The position numbers were made by a program, and so were the translations under genes. Below, piece by piece: positions 16,628-25,596 of a stretch of 64,000 bases of DNA. The stretch spans positions 5,920,927 to 5,984,926 of the forward strand of contig NZ_CP080269.1 of the NCBI RefSeq assembly GCF_019431355.1. The letters run 5' to 3'. The notes beneath the pieces were generated by a model, which was given only the letters and a program-made list of their open reading frames with translations, did not search any database and was not told where the DNA came from. The stretch's first letter is position 1. The number at the start of each line of letters is the position of its first letter. The stretch comes from Paenibacillus sp. R14(2021) (GTDB taxonomy: Bacteria > Bacillota > Bacilli > Paenibacillales > Paenibacillaceae).

Positions 16628-17584
16628 ATGGATACACGCACAGCGGAATACCAGTTGACCAAAGAAATCCGCAGCAATTTGGAAAGCTGCATTCTGGGAA
16701 AGGCAGCCGAAATCGAACGCATGCTGACAGCGCTTCTGGCCGGCGGCCATGTCTTGATCGAGGATGTGCCCGGCACGGGGAAGACGCAGCTTGTGAAAGC
16801 GCTGGCTCGAACGATCGGCGGTCAGTTCCGCCGTATTCAATGCAACCCCGATCTGCTGCCAACGGACATTACGGGCGTTGCCATCTACCATCCGAAGAAT
16901 GAAACCTTCATGTTCCGTCCTGGCCCAGTCATGGCCAATCTTGTCCTTGTCGACGAAATCAACCGGGCCACGACGAAGACGCAGTCCGCGCTGCTGGAAG
17001 CGATGGAGGAGCGCCATGTTACGGTCGACGGCGATACCTATGAGCTTCCGGTTCCGTTCACCCTGATTGCAACGCAGAACCCGATCGAATTCGATGGCAC
17101 CTATACGCTGCCCGAAGCGCAGCTTGACCGTTTCATGATGAAAATCTCGCTCGGCTACCCCGATGCGGCAACCGAGCGGCAGATGATCACGTCGCCGCAT
17201 GCGACTTCGCCGGCAGAGCTGCTGGAGCCCGTCGTTACGGCCCAGCAGGTAGCGCAAATGATGGAGGAAGTGAAACGCGTCCATCTCGATGATGCGGTTG
17301 CGGATTATATCATTCGCATCGTCCGCGGGACGCGCGCGCACAGCGGCGTTCAGCTGGGAGCCAGCCCGCGGGCGGCAATTTCGCTTACGGCAGCCGCCAA
17401 AGCAAGTGCTTTTTTGCAGGAGCGGGACTACGTCATTCCAGATGATATCAAGCAGCTTGCTTCCACCGTGCTCGCTCATCGGATCATTCTTCACACGGAA
17501 TCCAGGATGAACGGCATGACAACGGAGCAGGTCGTCGAAACGGTCATACGTGAGACGCACGTTCCCGTTCGGATGGAGCGATAA
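16628..17584 (+). CDS. MoxR family AAA+ ATPase
   Basis: 318 residues. Walker A is 'DVPGTGKT' (residues 46-53), Walker B is 'LVLVDE' (105-110), and 'ATQNPIEFDGTYTLPEAQLDRF' contains the sensor/arginine-finger region typical of MoxR. GGGAGG (16615-16620) is 7 bases from ATG 16628 and only 1 base from ATG 16622, so 16628 is chosen. MoxR ATPases act as chaperones, usually beside DUF58 and membrane partners. Here it is the first gene of a MoxR-DUF58-transglutaminase operon with 5 bases before the next gene. The client complex is unknown. Confidence 0.93.
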   Translation: MDTRTAEYQLTKEIRSNLESCILGKAAEIERMLTALLAGGHVLIEDVPGTGKTQLVKALARTIGGQFRRIQCNPDLLPTDITGVAIYHPKNETFMFRPGPVMANLVLVDEINRATTKTQSALLEAMEERHVTVDGDTYELPVPFTLIATQNPIEFDGTYTLPEAQLDRFMMKISLGYPDAATERQMITSPHATSPAELLEPVVTAQQVAQMMEEVKRVHLDDAVADYIIRIVRGTRAHSGVQLGASPRAAISLTAAAKASAFLQERDYVIPDDIKQLASTVLAHRIILHTESRMNGMTTEQVVETVIRETHVPVRMER

Positions 17585-17589
17585 CGCTC

Positions 17590-18846
17590 ATGCTTACGGC
17601 TAAAGCAGCGATGCACAGGTGGCGGCTGATCGGCTTTCTATATGTATCCGCTCTGCTATTTGTCCTGTTTCAAGGCGGCAAAACGTCCTTTATGCTCTTC
17701 TGTATCTTTAATGTGCTGCTCATTTATTTGGTATTCGGCCGCTGGAGCGGCATCGCGAAGGTATCGGGCGAGCGGAGGCTGCACAACGGCGCAAGCTCGC
17801 TGACGGAACAGGCGCTCGTCGCAGGAACCCGGCTTGAAGTGAACATCGACGTGCAAATTCCAGGCGTCTGGCCGATTCCTTACGTACTGGTCCGCGACCG
17901 GCTCGTCGGTCAGAACGGAAGCGTGATTCCGTTCGAAGCCTCGTTCGTGCCCAATTACCGGCGGGCAGGGAATGTAACCTATATGACGCCGCCGCTCGAA
18001 CGAGGAGTCTACCATTTTGAAGCAACGGAATGCTCGACCCGCGATATTTTCGGCTTGTTCGAACATACCGGTGCCTTTAGTTCCTCGGTTCCGTTCAGCG
18101 TCTATCCGCGAACGGCGCCGATCCGGAACTGGCAGCAGCTGAAGCGAGGCTCCAAGGGACCGTATTCCACGTCGGCCTCGCGCCAGTCTGCGAAAGAAAC
18201 AACGCAGATCAACGGCGTGCGCGAATATATTTATGGCGACCGCTTGTCCCGCATTCACTGGAATGCTACGGCCAAAACGGGCCAATGGAAATCCAAAGAG
18301 TTCGAACGGGAATCGCTTCCGCGCACGATCGTTATGCTGGACCGCTATTCCGGGGCATACGCGAATAAGGAACAGTTTGAGCTTGCCGTATCGACGGCCG
18401 CTTCCCTGCTGGAATTCGGCTTTCGCCGTTCGACTGCGGTTGGCTTGATTTCCGTTGGTTCGAAGAGCGAGGGCTATGCACCGCAGTCTTCCGCCGAACA
18501 GCGCGAGCTGATGATGAAGCATCTCGTCCGCGTACAGGCCGACGGCGATCAGCCGCTGTATCGCGCGCTTCGGCAGTCCGGCGCTCTTGCGGCTGCAGGA
18601 ACCTTCGTCATTATCGTAAGCCCGCAGCCGGGCGAGGATACGATTCGTGCAATGGAATGGATGAACCGGACGGGCGTTGTGCCGCTGCTTATTCACTTGA
18701 AGCAGGCCGAAGCAGGCGCGCAGGGCAAGGTCAGCGACATACGCTCCGGCGAATGGCTGCGGCTGCTCCGTCGCAGCGGCTTTGCCGTCTATGGTATTAG
18801 CAGCCTGCAGGAGCTGCCGGACGTGCTGGAAGGAGGCCGGGTATGA
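17590..18846 (+). CDS. DUF58 domain membrane protein
   Basis: 418 residues. Two N-terminal membrane helices (about residues 12-50) are followed by a beta-rich segment and the DUF58 core with the hallmark 'REYIYGDRLSRIHWNATAK'. The C-terminal half has a von Willebrand A-like pattern ('RTIVMLDRYSG'). DUF58 proteins accompany MoxR ATPases in conserved operons linked to envelope functions. Its stop overlaps the next start by 4 bases (ATGA, 18843-18846), implying translational coupling. Confidence 0.9.
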   Translation: MLTAKAAMHRWRLIGFLYVSALLFVLFQGGKTSFMLFCIFNVLLIYLVFGRWSGIAKVSGERRLHNGASSLTEQALVAGTRLEVNIDVQIPGVWPIPYVLVRDRLVGQNGSVIPFEASFVPNYRRAGNVTYMTPPLERGVYHFEATECSTRDIFGLFEHTGAFSSSVPFSVYPRTAPIRNWQQLKRGSKGPYSTSASRQSAKETTQINGVREYIYGDRLSRIHWNATAKTGQWKSKEFERESLPRTIVMLDRYSGAYANKEQFELAVSTAASLLEFGFRRSTAVGLISVGSKSEGYAPQSSAEQRELMMKHLVRVQADGDQPLYRALRQSGALAAAGTFVIIVSPQPGEDTIRAMEWMNRTGVVPLLIHLKQAEAGAQGKVSDIRSGEWLRLLRRSGFAVYGISSLQELPDVLEGGRV

Positions 18847-21077
18847 CGGCTATTGGACGGACGGCAATAAGATGGATAACTGCCGAAGCCTATCGGAAAC
18901 TATCCGCCATTTTTGCTTCGATGATTGTCTACCAATGGATCCGCTCCTTCGGTGACTATTGGTGGAGCGAGACGTTTACGATCGTGAACGGCGTGCTGCT
19001 TGCTGCCGCTGCGGCGAATCTGCTCCTGCCGTCCAAGCTCGTCTCCGGCGCCGTGCAGCTGATTATACTGCTGGTGCTGAACGTCGCTTACTCGGGCTAT
19101 GCCTGGATGCCATTCGAAGGAAATCGGAAGTCTGCCTCCGAATGGCTGCATTGGATCAGCGACCAAATTACGCAGCTCAGTCCGTTTCTCTGGATCAGCC
19201 TAGGCGTATGGCTGGTTTTCCATCTGATCGTTCTTCTGAGGCATAGACGCATCTATATCATGCTTCTTATAGGCAGTGCGGTGTTTTCGCTGACAGTGGC
19301 CGACTCCATGCTTACGCCGCTCTATCTTTGGGACGAAATCGCATGGCTGGTATTCATCGGCCTCGGGTGGCTCGTGGTCAGCCACTTCGCTGCCTTCAAG
19401 AAGCGCCATCCCGAGAACTGGGCGCAGCTGCTGGAATACCCCGTCAGCTTGTTTCTTCCGATTCTGCTCATCATTACGCTTGTGATGGGCGCCGGATTAT
19501 TCGTTCCCTCGATCAAGCCGGTGCTGACGGACCCCTATACGGCTTGGAAGGAAGCGCGCGGGGAGCCGATTACTTCCCTGCTTGGAGACAAGGCAATCAC
19601 AATTGCCTCGACCAAGAGCGATGCCGATACCCGCTCAGGCTACGGCCGCAACGACAGCGTGCTGGGCGGAGGCTTCACGTTCGACTACACGCCGGTTATG
19701 ACCGTTACGACGAATAAGAAGAGCTATTGGCGCGGTGAGACCAAGGCGCTTTACAGCGGCAGCGGCTGGGTAGAGGCTCCTGATGAGAAGAAGGAAGAAG
19801 CGCTGACTGGCATTGCTAACGGTTCGGTGCTTCCAGCAGGCGGACAGCCGTCTGAAGCCAATGTCGAAGTCGTGAAGCAAGCTATTGAAATGGTGCGTAA
19901 GGATAAATTTCCTGTCTTATTCGGCGCTGGACCGATTACGAAGGTGGATACGATCAATAACAGCTTGACATCGTTTCCGGCATTGAGCTGGTTGCAGCTT
20001 TCGTGGGAGCTTCGTCTTGCGAAATCAGTCCCTCGATATCCGAGTACCTATACGGTGGAGTCGAACGTGCCGGTGCTGGACGAGAAGCGGCTGCGTGCCG
20101 GTGACGCGGTGCAGCCTGCTGAAGGGATCGACCCGATGTATATGCAGCTGCCTGAGGAATTGCCTGATCGCGTTAAGACGCTGGCCATAGACCTGACGCG
20201 GAATGAAGCGACGCCTTATGACAAGGTGAAGGCGCTCGTTACTTATCTGCAGGTGAACTACAGCTATACGAATACGCCGGACTTAAACCAGAAGGAAAGC
20301 AATGATTTCGTTGATGCGTTTCTATTTGAAATCAAGGAAGGCTATTGCGATTATTTCTCGACATCGCTCGCGGTCATGGCGCGCTCCATCGGGATTCCGG
20401 CAAGATGGGTGAAAGGCTATTCCTCAGGATCGCTGCCCGTCGATCCCGATGCGCTTCGGATTCAGGGCATGCCTGAGATCGATCGAAATCCCGATGGCGC
20501 AGGCACGTATACGGTCCGAAACTCGGATGCGCATTCGTGGGTCGAAATCTACTTCAATGGGTATGGGTGGCTCCCGTTCGAAGCGACGGCAGGATTTGCG
20601 TATCCGTACTCGCTTCCGAAGGATGCGCCGGTTACGGTGCCGGATACGGGGGCTGCGGACGATGCTCCTCTTACTCAAGTTGATCCAGGCAGCGAGGGGT
20701 TCCATTTACAGCCTTGGATGTTCTGGGCAGCAGCCGGAATTCTTGTTCTGTTCTTGGCAGGGATGAATTATCGCAGGCTGACGGCCGTGTTCTGGCGCTA
20801 TCGCGGCGGCTCGGATTCCGTAAATGCGCGAATCGTCAATGAGACGAACCGTCTGATGCGTTACTGCCGCAAGAAGGGACTGGATTTTGAAGACCATGAA
20901 ACGGTGCGCGAAACGATGGGACGCTGGTCGACGCGATTGACTGCGCTCCAGCCTCAATTCCGGATCGTGCAGCATGCATTCGAGCAAGCTATGTACGGCA
21001 GCAAGGCGATATCCCAGCAGGAAGCGGACCATGCAGCTGCCATGATGAAGCAAATCCGCGAGCATTTAGGGCGTTAA
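18843..21077 (+). CDS. membrane-anchored transglutaminase-like protein
   Basis: 744 residues. About six N-terminal membrane helices (to residue ~222), a large extracytoplasmic region with a transglutaminase/protease core, and one membrane helix near 625-643 before a helical cytoplasmic tail. The catalytic Cys502 ('EGYCDYFSTSLAVMARSIGI'), His564 ('SDAHSWVEIY') and a likely acidic partner Glu580 ('WLPFEAT') are present. Third gene of the MoxR/DUF58 operon, a conserved Firmicutes trio. Whether it cross-links or cleaves peptides is not known from sequence. Confidence 0.9.
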   Translation: MTAIGRTAIRWITAEAYRKLSAIFASMIVYQWIRSFGDYWWSETFTIVNGVLLAAAAANLLLPSKLVSGAVQLIILLVLNVAYSGYAWMPFEGNRKSASEWLHWISDQITQLSPFLWISLGVWLVFHLIVLLRHRRIYIMLLIGSAVFSLTVADSMLTPLYLWDEIAWLVFIGLGWLVVSHFAAFKKRHPENWAQLLEYPVSLFLPILLIITLVMGAGLFVPSIKPVLTDPYTAWKEARGEPITSLLGDKAITIASTKSDADTRSGYGRNDSVLGGGFTFDYTPVMTVTTNKKSYWRGETKALYSGSGWVEAPDEKKEEALTGIANGSVLPAGGQPSEANVEVVKQAIEMVRKDKFPVLFGAGPITKVDTINNSLTSFPALSWLQLSWELRLAKSVPRYPSTYTVESNVPVLDEKRLRAGDAVQPAEGIDPMYMQLPEELPDRVKTLAIDLTRNEATPYDKVKALVTYLQVNYSYTNTPDLNQKESNDFVDAFLFEIKEGYCDYFSTSLAVMARSIGIPARWVKGYSSGSLPVDPDALRIQGMPEIDRNPDGAGTYTVRNSDAHSWVEIYFNGYGWLPFEATAGFAYPYSLPKDAPVTVPDTGAADDAPLTQVDPGSEGFHLQPWMFWAAAGILVLFLAGMNYRRLTAVFWRYRGGSDSVNARIVNETNRLMRYCRKKGLDFEDHETVRETMGRWSTRLTALQPQFRIVQHAFEQAMYGSKAISQQEADHAAAMMKQIREHLGR

Positions 21078-21082
21078 GCTGC

Positions 21083-21120
21083 AGCCGGCGAAGATGTGAA
21101 AGCATCGAGCCGGCTTTTTT
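21083..21120 (+). terminator. intrinsic terminator after the transglutaminase gene
   Basis: AGCCGGC (21083-21089) pairs with GCCGGCT (21109-21115), with an inner GATG/CATC stem, followed by T6. Confidence 0.88.
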
Positions 21121-21148
21121 GCAACAAATTCGCAAGTTATGGTATAGT
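21119..21148 (+). promoter_or_regulatory. promoter of the yqeG operon
   Basis: TTGCAA (21119-21124), 18-base spacer, TATAGT (21143-21148). The -35 overlaps the preceding terminator's T run. Confidence 0.6.
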
Positions 21149-21181
21149 TTGCGTGATAGCGATAACAGGGGAGTCGAAACT

Positions 21182-21709
21182 ATGTTTGAACGGCTGTTGC
21201 CGCAAATGCGCGTCAATACCATATATGATATCAATCTGAATGCCCTGAAAGAGCAGGGCATCATCGGAATCATTACCGATCTCGATAATACGCTTGTCGG
21301 CGCAAAGGTGCCTCTGGCAACGCCGCAGCTTACGCAATGGCTGGACGATGTGCGAGATTCGGGCTTCAAGGTCGTCATCGTGTCCAACAACAACGAGACG
21401 CGCGTGTCCAAATTCGCCAAGCCGCTGAACATTCCGTACGTACATGCTGCGCGCAAGCCTGCGAACCGGGCATTCAACCGGGCGCTCGCTGAGCTTGGAC
21501 TGCCTGCGGAGAAGACCGCCGTCATCGGCGACCAGATGATGACGGACGTGCTCGGCGGACGGCGAATGGGGTTGTTCACCATTCTGGTCAGCCCGATCGC
21601 GCCTAATGATGAAGGAATCATGACCCGTTTCAATCGGATGCTCGAGAAACTCGCCCTGTCTCGTCTGAGGAAAAAAGGGCTCTGGCCCGAGGAGGAACGT
21701 AAGTCATGA
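21182..21709 (+). CDS. yqeG: YqeG family HAD-type phosphatase
   Basis: 175 residues, HAD-superfamily subfamily IIIA. The catalytic motif 'ITDLDNTLVG' gives Asp33 and Asp35, and 'VIGDQMMTDVLGG' is the acidic motif 4. ATG 21182 follows AGGGGAG; the frame upstream is open but lies in the promoter region. It leads the conserved run yqeG-yqeH-aroE-yhbY-nadD-yqeK-rsfS and overlaps yqeH by 4 bases (ATGA). The physiological substrate is not established. Confidence 0.93.
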   Translation: MFERLLPQMRVNTIYDINLNALKEQGIIGIITDLDNTLVGAKVPLATPQLTQWLDDVRDSGFKVVIVSNNNETRVSKFAKPLNIPYVHAARKPANRAFNRALAELGLPAEKTAVIGDQMMTDVLGGRRMGLFTILVSPIAPNDEGIMTRFNRMLEKLALSRLRKKGLWPEEERKS

Positions 21710-22827
21710 CGAAACAGCAAGCAGAAGGCCGGTCCTGCGCCGGCTGCGGCGTAAAGCTGCAGACCGAATCTGTAGACCAGCTCGGTTACATTCCGGAAGG
21801 GGCACTAGCCAAAGAACCGCCGGTTTGCCAGCGGTGCTTCCGCATTAAGAATTATAATGAAGCGGCCTCCGTCGCCATTGATCAGGACGACTTCCTGAAG
21901 CTGCTGAGCGGCATTGCCGGCACGAACAGCCTTGTCGTGCATATCGTGGATTTGTTCGATTTTGAAGGCAGCTTGATTTCCGGTCTCCAGCGGTTCGTCG
22001 GCAATAATCCCGTGCTGCTTGTCGTGAACAAGATCGATTTGCTGCCGAAGAGCATTAACCCGAACCGGCTGCTCAATTGGGTGCAGAAGCAGACCAAGGC
22101 GCAGGGCCTAAAGGTCGTGGATATCGTCCTCTGTTCGGCGAAGCGGAATATCGGCTTCGAGCGCGTCATTGAATCAATCGGCAGACATCGCGGCGACCGG
22201 AATGTATATGTGGTCGGGGCGACGAATGTGGGCAAGTCTACGCTTATTAACAGGTTAATCCATGACTACAGCGACTTGGAACGCGAGCTCACGACATCCC
22301 GTTACCCGGGAACGACGCTTGACGCGGTTCATATTCCGCTTGATGACGGCAAGGAAATCATTGATACGCCGGGCATCGTCTACATGCATCGGATGACGGA
22401 AATCGTTCCGCGCGACGTGCTGGGCGCGCTGCTGCCGGACAAACCGATTAAGCAGCTCGTCTATCAATTGAACGAAGGGCAGACGCTGTTTTTCGGTGCG
22501 CTGGCGCGGTTTGATTTTATCGAAGGGGAACGTCAATCCTTCTCGCTTTATGTATCCAATGCGCTTCAGGTGCATCGGACGAAGCTGGAACGGGCGGACG
22601 AGCTGTTCGCGGAACATAAAGGCGAGATGCTTGCGCCGCCGTCACGGGAGCAGCTGGAAGAAATGCCTGCGTGGACACGCCATCGGCTGAATATTCGCCG
22701 CGGCACCGACACGGATATCTTCGTCTCGGGTTTGGGGTGGATTCATGTGAATGGCGCCAGCGGAGCTCTGATTGACATGCACGTACCCAAGGGCATTCGC
22801 GTCCTAACCCGCGAGGCGCTTATCTAA
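21706..22827 (+). CDS. yqeH: circularly permuted ribosome-biogenesis GTPase YqeH
   Basis: 373 residues. An N-terminal zinc finger (Cys11, Cys14, Cys41, Cys44) precedes a GTPase domain whose motifs are in permuted order: G4 NKID (108-111), then G1 'GATNVGKST' (171-179), then G3 DTPG (220-223). The C-terminal domain is typical of YqeH, which is needed for 30S subunit assembly. Translationally coupled to yqeG. Confidence 0.96.
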   Translation: MTKQQAEGRSCAGCGVKLQTESVDQLGYIPEGALAKEPPVCQRCFRIKNYNEAASVAIDQDDFLKLLSGIAGTNSLVVHIVDLFDFEGSLISGLQRFVGNNPVLLVVNKIDLLPKSINPNRLLNWVQKQTKAQGLKVVDIVLCSAKRNIGFERVIESIGRHRGDRNVYVVGATNVGKSTLINRLIHDYSDLERELTTSRYPGTTLDAVHIPLDDGKEIIDTPGIVYMHRMTEIVPRDVLGALLPDKPIKQLVYQLNEGQTLFFGALARFDFIEGERQSFSLYVSNALQVHRTKLERADELFAEHKGEMLAPPSREQLEEMPAWTRHRLNIRRGTDTDIFVSGLGWIHVNGASGALIDMHVPKGIRVLTREALI

Positions 22828-22875
22828 GCAGGGCATGGATGGTTCATGGAGGTTTGGGGGAGAGTGAGAGGGACA

Positions 22876-23739
22876 ATGGGCAACGCGGTGGACAGTCATA
22901 CCGTGCTATACAGCGTAATCGGCGATCCGATCCGGCATTCTAAATCGCCGATCATGATGAACCGCGCTTTTCGGGAATGCGGCATTAATGGGGTCTACAC
23001 CGCCTTTCATATTACGACGGAACGTCTCGGCGATTTCATAGCTGGCGTCAGAGCCATGGGCATTCGAGGCGTTAACGTGACGATTCCGCATAAGCTGGAT
23101 ATCATGCCGCTGCTGGATGAAGTTCACGAGAGCGCCCACGCGATCGGAGCCGTAAACACCATTGTCAACAATGACGGTCATCTGGTCGGCTATAACACAG
23201 ATGGGATTGGTTATGTCCGGTCCCTCAAAGAAGAAGTGCAGCCTGATTTGACGGGAGCGCGCGTGCTCATTGTCGGTGCGGGCGGAGCGACGAGAGGGAT
23301 ACTGTACGCGCTGGCCGGGGAAGGCGTCGCTTCCGTGACCATCTCGAATCGGACGGTTGCCCGCGCGCAGGAGCTTGCCGACGCATTCCGCGGTCTCGTG
23401 CCTTCCATTCGGGCGATTGGCCAAGACGAACTTCGAGATGCTTGCGCCGAGAGCGATATTGTCATTAATACGACCTCGCTCGGCATGTACCCGAATGTGG
23501 AGGCGACGCCGCTTGAAAGCGTCTGGCTGAGACCGGGAACCGTTGCCAGCGATTTGATCTACAACCCGCTGACGACGCGTTTCTTGGCAGAAGCGAAGGA
23601 ACAGGGCTGCCGTATTCACGGCGGACTTGGTATGTTTATTTATCAAGGCGCTTACGCGTTCGAATATTGGACGGGACAGCCGGCACCGGCGGCAGCGATG
23701 CGGGAAACAGTGCTCGCGGCGCTCCAGTCCAATAGTTAA
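22876..23739 (+). CDS. aroE: shikimate dehydrogenase
   Basis: Reduces 3-dehydroshikimate with NADPH in the chorismate pathway. 287 residues from ATG 22876. Substrate motifs 'IGDPIRHSKSPIMMNRAF', Lys73 in 'NVTIPHK' and Asp109 in 'GYNTDGIG', and the NADP-binding 'IVGAGGATRG' are all present. The frame is open to ATG 22846, and GTG 22864 is also possible, since GGAGG at 22848-22852 lies upstream of it. ATG 22876 is preferred because family members start close to this point. The start is the only uncertain feature. Confidence 0.94.
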   Translation: MGNAVDSHTVLYSVIGDPIRHSKSPIMMNRAFRECGINGVYTAFHITTERLGDFIAGVRAMGIRGVNVTIPHKLDIMPLLDEVHESAHAIGAVNTIVNNDGHLVGYNTDGIGYVRSLKEEVQPDLTGARVLIVGAGGATRGILYALAGEGVASVTISNRTVARAQELADAFRGLVPSIRAIGQDELRDACAESDIVINTTSLGMYPNVEATPLESVWLRPGTVASDLIYNPLTTRFLAEAKEQGCRIHGGLGMFIYQGAYAFEYWTGQPAPAAAMRETVLAALQSNS

Positions 23740-23764
23740 TTTCATGAGAGAAGGAACACAACCT

Positions 23765-24055
23765 ATGTTAACAGGCAAACAAAAACGTCATTTGCGCTCT
23801 CTTGCGCATCATCTTCAGCCTATCTTCCAAGTTGGCAAAGGCGGCACGAACGATCATCTCGTTCGCCATATCGTAGAAGCCATCGAAATTCGCGAGCTGA
23901 TCAAAGTTTCCGTGCTCAATAACAGCTCGGACGATCCGCGGGAAGTCGGTCAATGGCTTGCAGAAGAATCCGGCTCAGAGCTCGTTCAAGTCATCGGCAA
24001 AACAATTGTACTCTACAAAGAATCCAAGGATCATAAAACGATCGAGCTTCCCTAA
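23765..24055 (+). CDS. yhbY: ribosome assembly RNA-binding protein YhbY/YqeI
   Basis: 96-residue CRM-domain protein. It carries 'LTGKQKRHLRSLAHHLQPIF' and 'VGKGGTNDHLVRHI', the conserved RNA-binding GxxG region. CRM proteins bind pre-50S particles. AGAAGGAA precedes the ATG. It sits between aroE and nadD, as in B. subtilis (yqeI). Confidence 0.95.
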   Translation: MLTGKQKRHLRSLAHHLQPIFQVGKGGTNDHLVRHIVEAIEIRELIKVSVLNNSSDDPREVGQWLAEESGSELVQVIGKTIVLYKESKDHKTIELP

Positions 24056-24096
24056 GAGGGCTTGCTTGTAGATGGATGCGAGAGGAGCTTCGGCTA

Positions 24097-24690
24097 GTGA
24101 CAAAAGTAGGATTTATGGGGGGCACGTTCGACCCCGTTCATTACGGACATCTGCTAGCTGCCGAGACGGCAAGGGAAGCATGCGGCCTGGACGAGATTTG
24201 GTTCTTCCCATCCGGACAGCCGCCGCTGAAGGATAATGGTCCTCAAGCGGAAGGCGCTGCACGGCTCGAAATGGTATACCGGGCGATCGATTTTCAACCT
24301 CATTTCCGCGCAATGGACGTTGAACTGGAGCGGGAAGGTATCAGCTTCACGATCGATACGATCAAGTCGCTGCATGCGTTGTACCCTGGCCGAACCTTCA
24401 GCATCATTATCGGAACCGACCGCGTCAACGATCTGCCGCAATGGCACGAGATCGAAGAACTGGCCGATCTGGTCTCATTCATCGGCGTGACACGTGCAGG
24501 CGAAGTCTTCCAGTTGGAAGGACTGCCGGCATTCATCACAGAAAAGTTGACGATTGTGGAGATGCCGCTGATTGAGATATCCTCAACGGATATCCGGGCG
24601 CGAATTGCTTCGGGCCGTTCCATTCGATTTATGGTACCGGAGAAGGTGCATTCGTTCATCCGAAGGAATAGACTCTATGAATCGGAATGA
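24097..24690 (+). CDS. nadD: nicotinate-nucleotide adenylyltransferase
   Basis: Adenylates nicotinate mononucleotide in NAD synthesis. 197 residues with the nucleotidyltransferase motif 'GGTFDPVHYGHL' and C-terminal 'ISSTDIRARI'. A longer frame begins at ATG 24076, but GAGAGGAG (24080-24087) is spaced for GTG 24097, which also matches the family start. Overlaps yqeK by 14 bases. Confidence 0.95.
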   Translation: MTKVGFMGGTFDPVHYGHLLAAETAREACGLDEIWFFPSGQPPLKDNGPQAEGAARLEMVYRAIDFQPHFRAMDVELEREGISFTIDTIKSLHALYPGRTFSIIIGTDRVNDLPQWHEIEELADLVSFIGVTRAGEVFQLEGLPAFITEKLTIVEMPLIEISSTDIRARIASGRSIRFMVPEKVHSFIRRNRLYESE

Positions 24691-25252
24691 GATGATGGCG
24701 GCTGTCCAGGCCGAGATGCCCGCGCGGCGCTGGAAGCATACGCTCGGCGTAATGGAAACTTCGATCGTGCTCGCAGAGCGCTTCGGCGGCGATCCTGTGA
24801 GAGCGGAGCAAGCGGCTATTCTTCATGATGTCGCGAAGTACTGGGCGACGTCGCGCATGGAAACGATTATTCGTGAACAAGCACTGCCGGTTGAGCTTCT
24901 TCGCTTCGATAAAGAATTATGGCATGCGCCGGTCGGGGCATTCATCGCAGAACGCGACTACGGCATATCCGATATTGAAATCTTGGATGCGATCCGCTTC
25001 CATACATCAGGCCGCGAGGGTATGACCTTGATGGACAAAATCGTGTGCTTAGCCGACTATATGGAGCCGGGACGCGATTTTCCCGGTGTCGATCGCATCC
25101 GAGAATTGGCAATGCAGCATTTGGATCAGGCACTGCTGGCCGGATTTGATTCCACGATTTCCTTCCTGCTACAGCAGGGCAAGCGGATCTTTCCGCTTAC
25201 GATTGCAGCTCGGAACGATTTACTACTTCACCTCAAGGAGGCTGGGCAATGA
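24677..25252 (+). CDS. yqeK: HD-domain hydrolase YqeK (Ap4A hydrolase type)
   Basis: 191 residues. The HD metal-binding set includes His21 ('WKHTLGV'), His50-Asp51 ('AILHDVAKY') and Asp in 'CLADYMEP'. YqeK proteins hydrolyse diadenosine tetraphosphate symmetrically. ATG 24677 has GAAGGA upstream and overlaps the end of nadD; it overlaps rsfS by 4 bases, so the three genes are translationally coupled. Confidence 0.94.
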   Translation: MNRNEMMAAVQAEMPARRWKHTLGVMETSIVLAERFGGDPVRAEQAAILHDVAKYWATSRMETIIREQALPVELLRFDKELWHAPVGAFIAERDYGISDIEILDAIRFHTSGREGMTLMDKIVCLADYMEPGRDFPGVDRIRELAMQHLDQALLAGFDSTISFLLQQGKRIFPLTIAARNDLLLHLKEAGQ

Positions 25253-25596
25253 CATTGAACCCAGAAGGACTGCTGCAAGTTGTAGTTGCAGCTGCAGAAG
25301 AGAAGAAAGCACACAACATCGTAGCGTTGGATTTGAAAAACATTTCGCTCGTCGCGGACTATTTCGTAATCTGCCACGGGAATTCCGACGTTCAGGTTCA
25401 GGCGATCACGACGGAGATTCGCAAGCAAGCAGAATCCCGCGGCGTTCGCGTCCGCGGAATCGAAGGCACGGACAGCGGCAGATGGGTACTCGTCGACATC
25501 GGTGATGTCGTCGTGCACATTTTCCACCGCGACGAACGTGAATATTACAATATTGAACGACTTTGGTCCGATGCGAAGGTTGTGGAATTTGCATGA
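25249..25596 (+). CDS. rsfS: ribosome silencing factor
   Basis: 115-residue RsfS/YbeB/YqeL protein that binds L14 on the 50S subunit and blocks subunit joining in starvation. The typical 'VADYFVICHGNSDVQVQAI' and 'GRWVLVDIGDVVVHIF' are present. Starts within an ATGA overlap with yqeK and ends in another with the next gene. Confidence 0.96.
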   Translation: MTLNPEGLLQVVVAAAEEKKAHNIVALDLKNISLVADYFVICHGNSDVQVQAITTEIRKQAESRGVRVRGIEGTDSGRWVLVDIGDVVVHIFHRDEREYYNIERLWSDAKVVEFA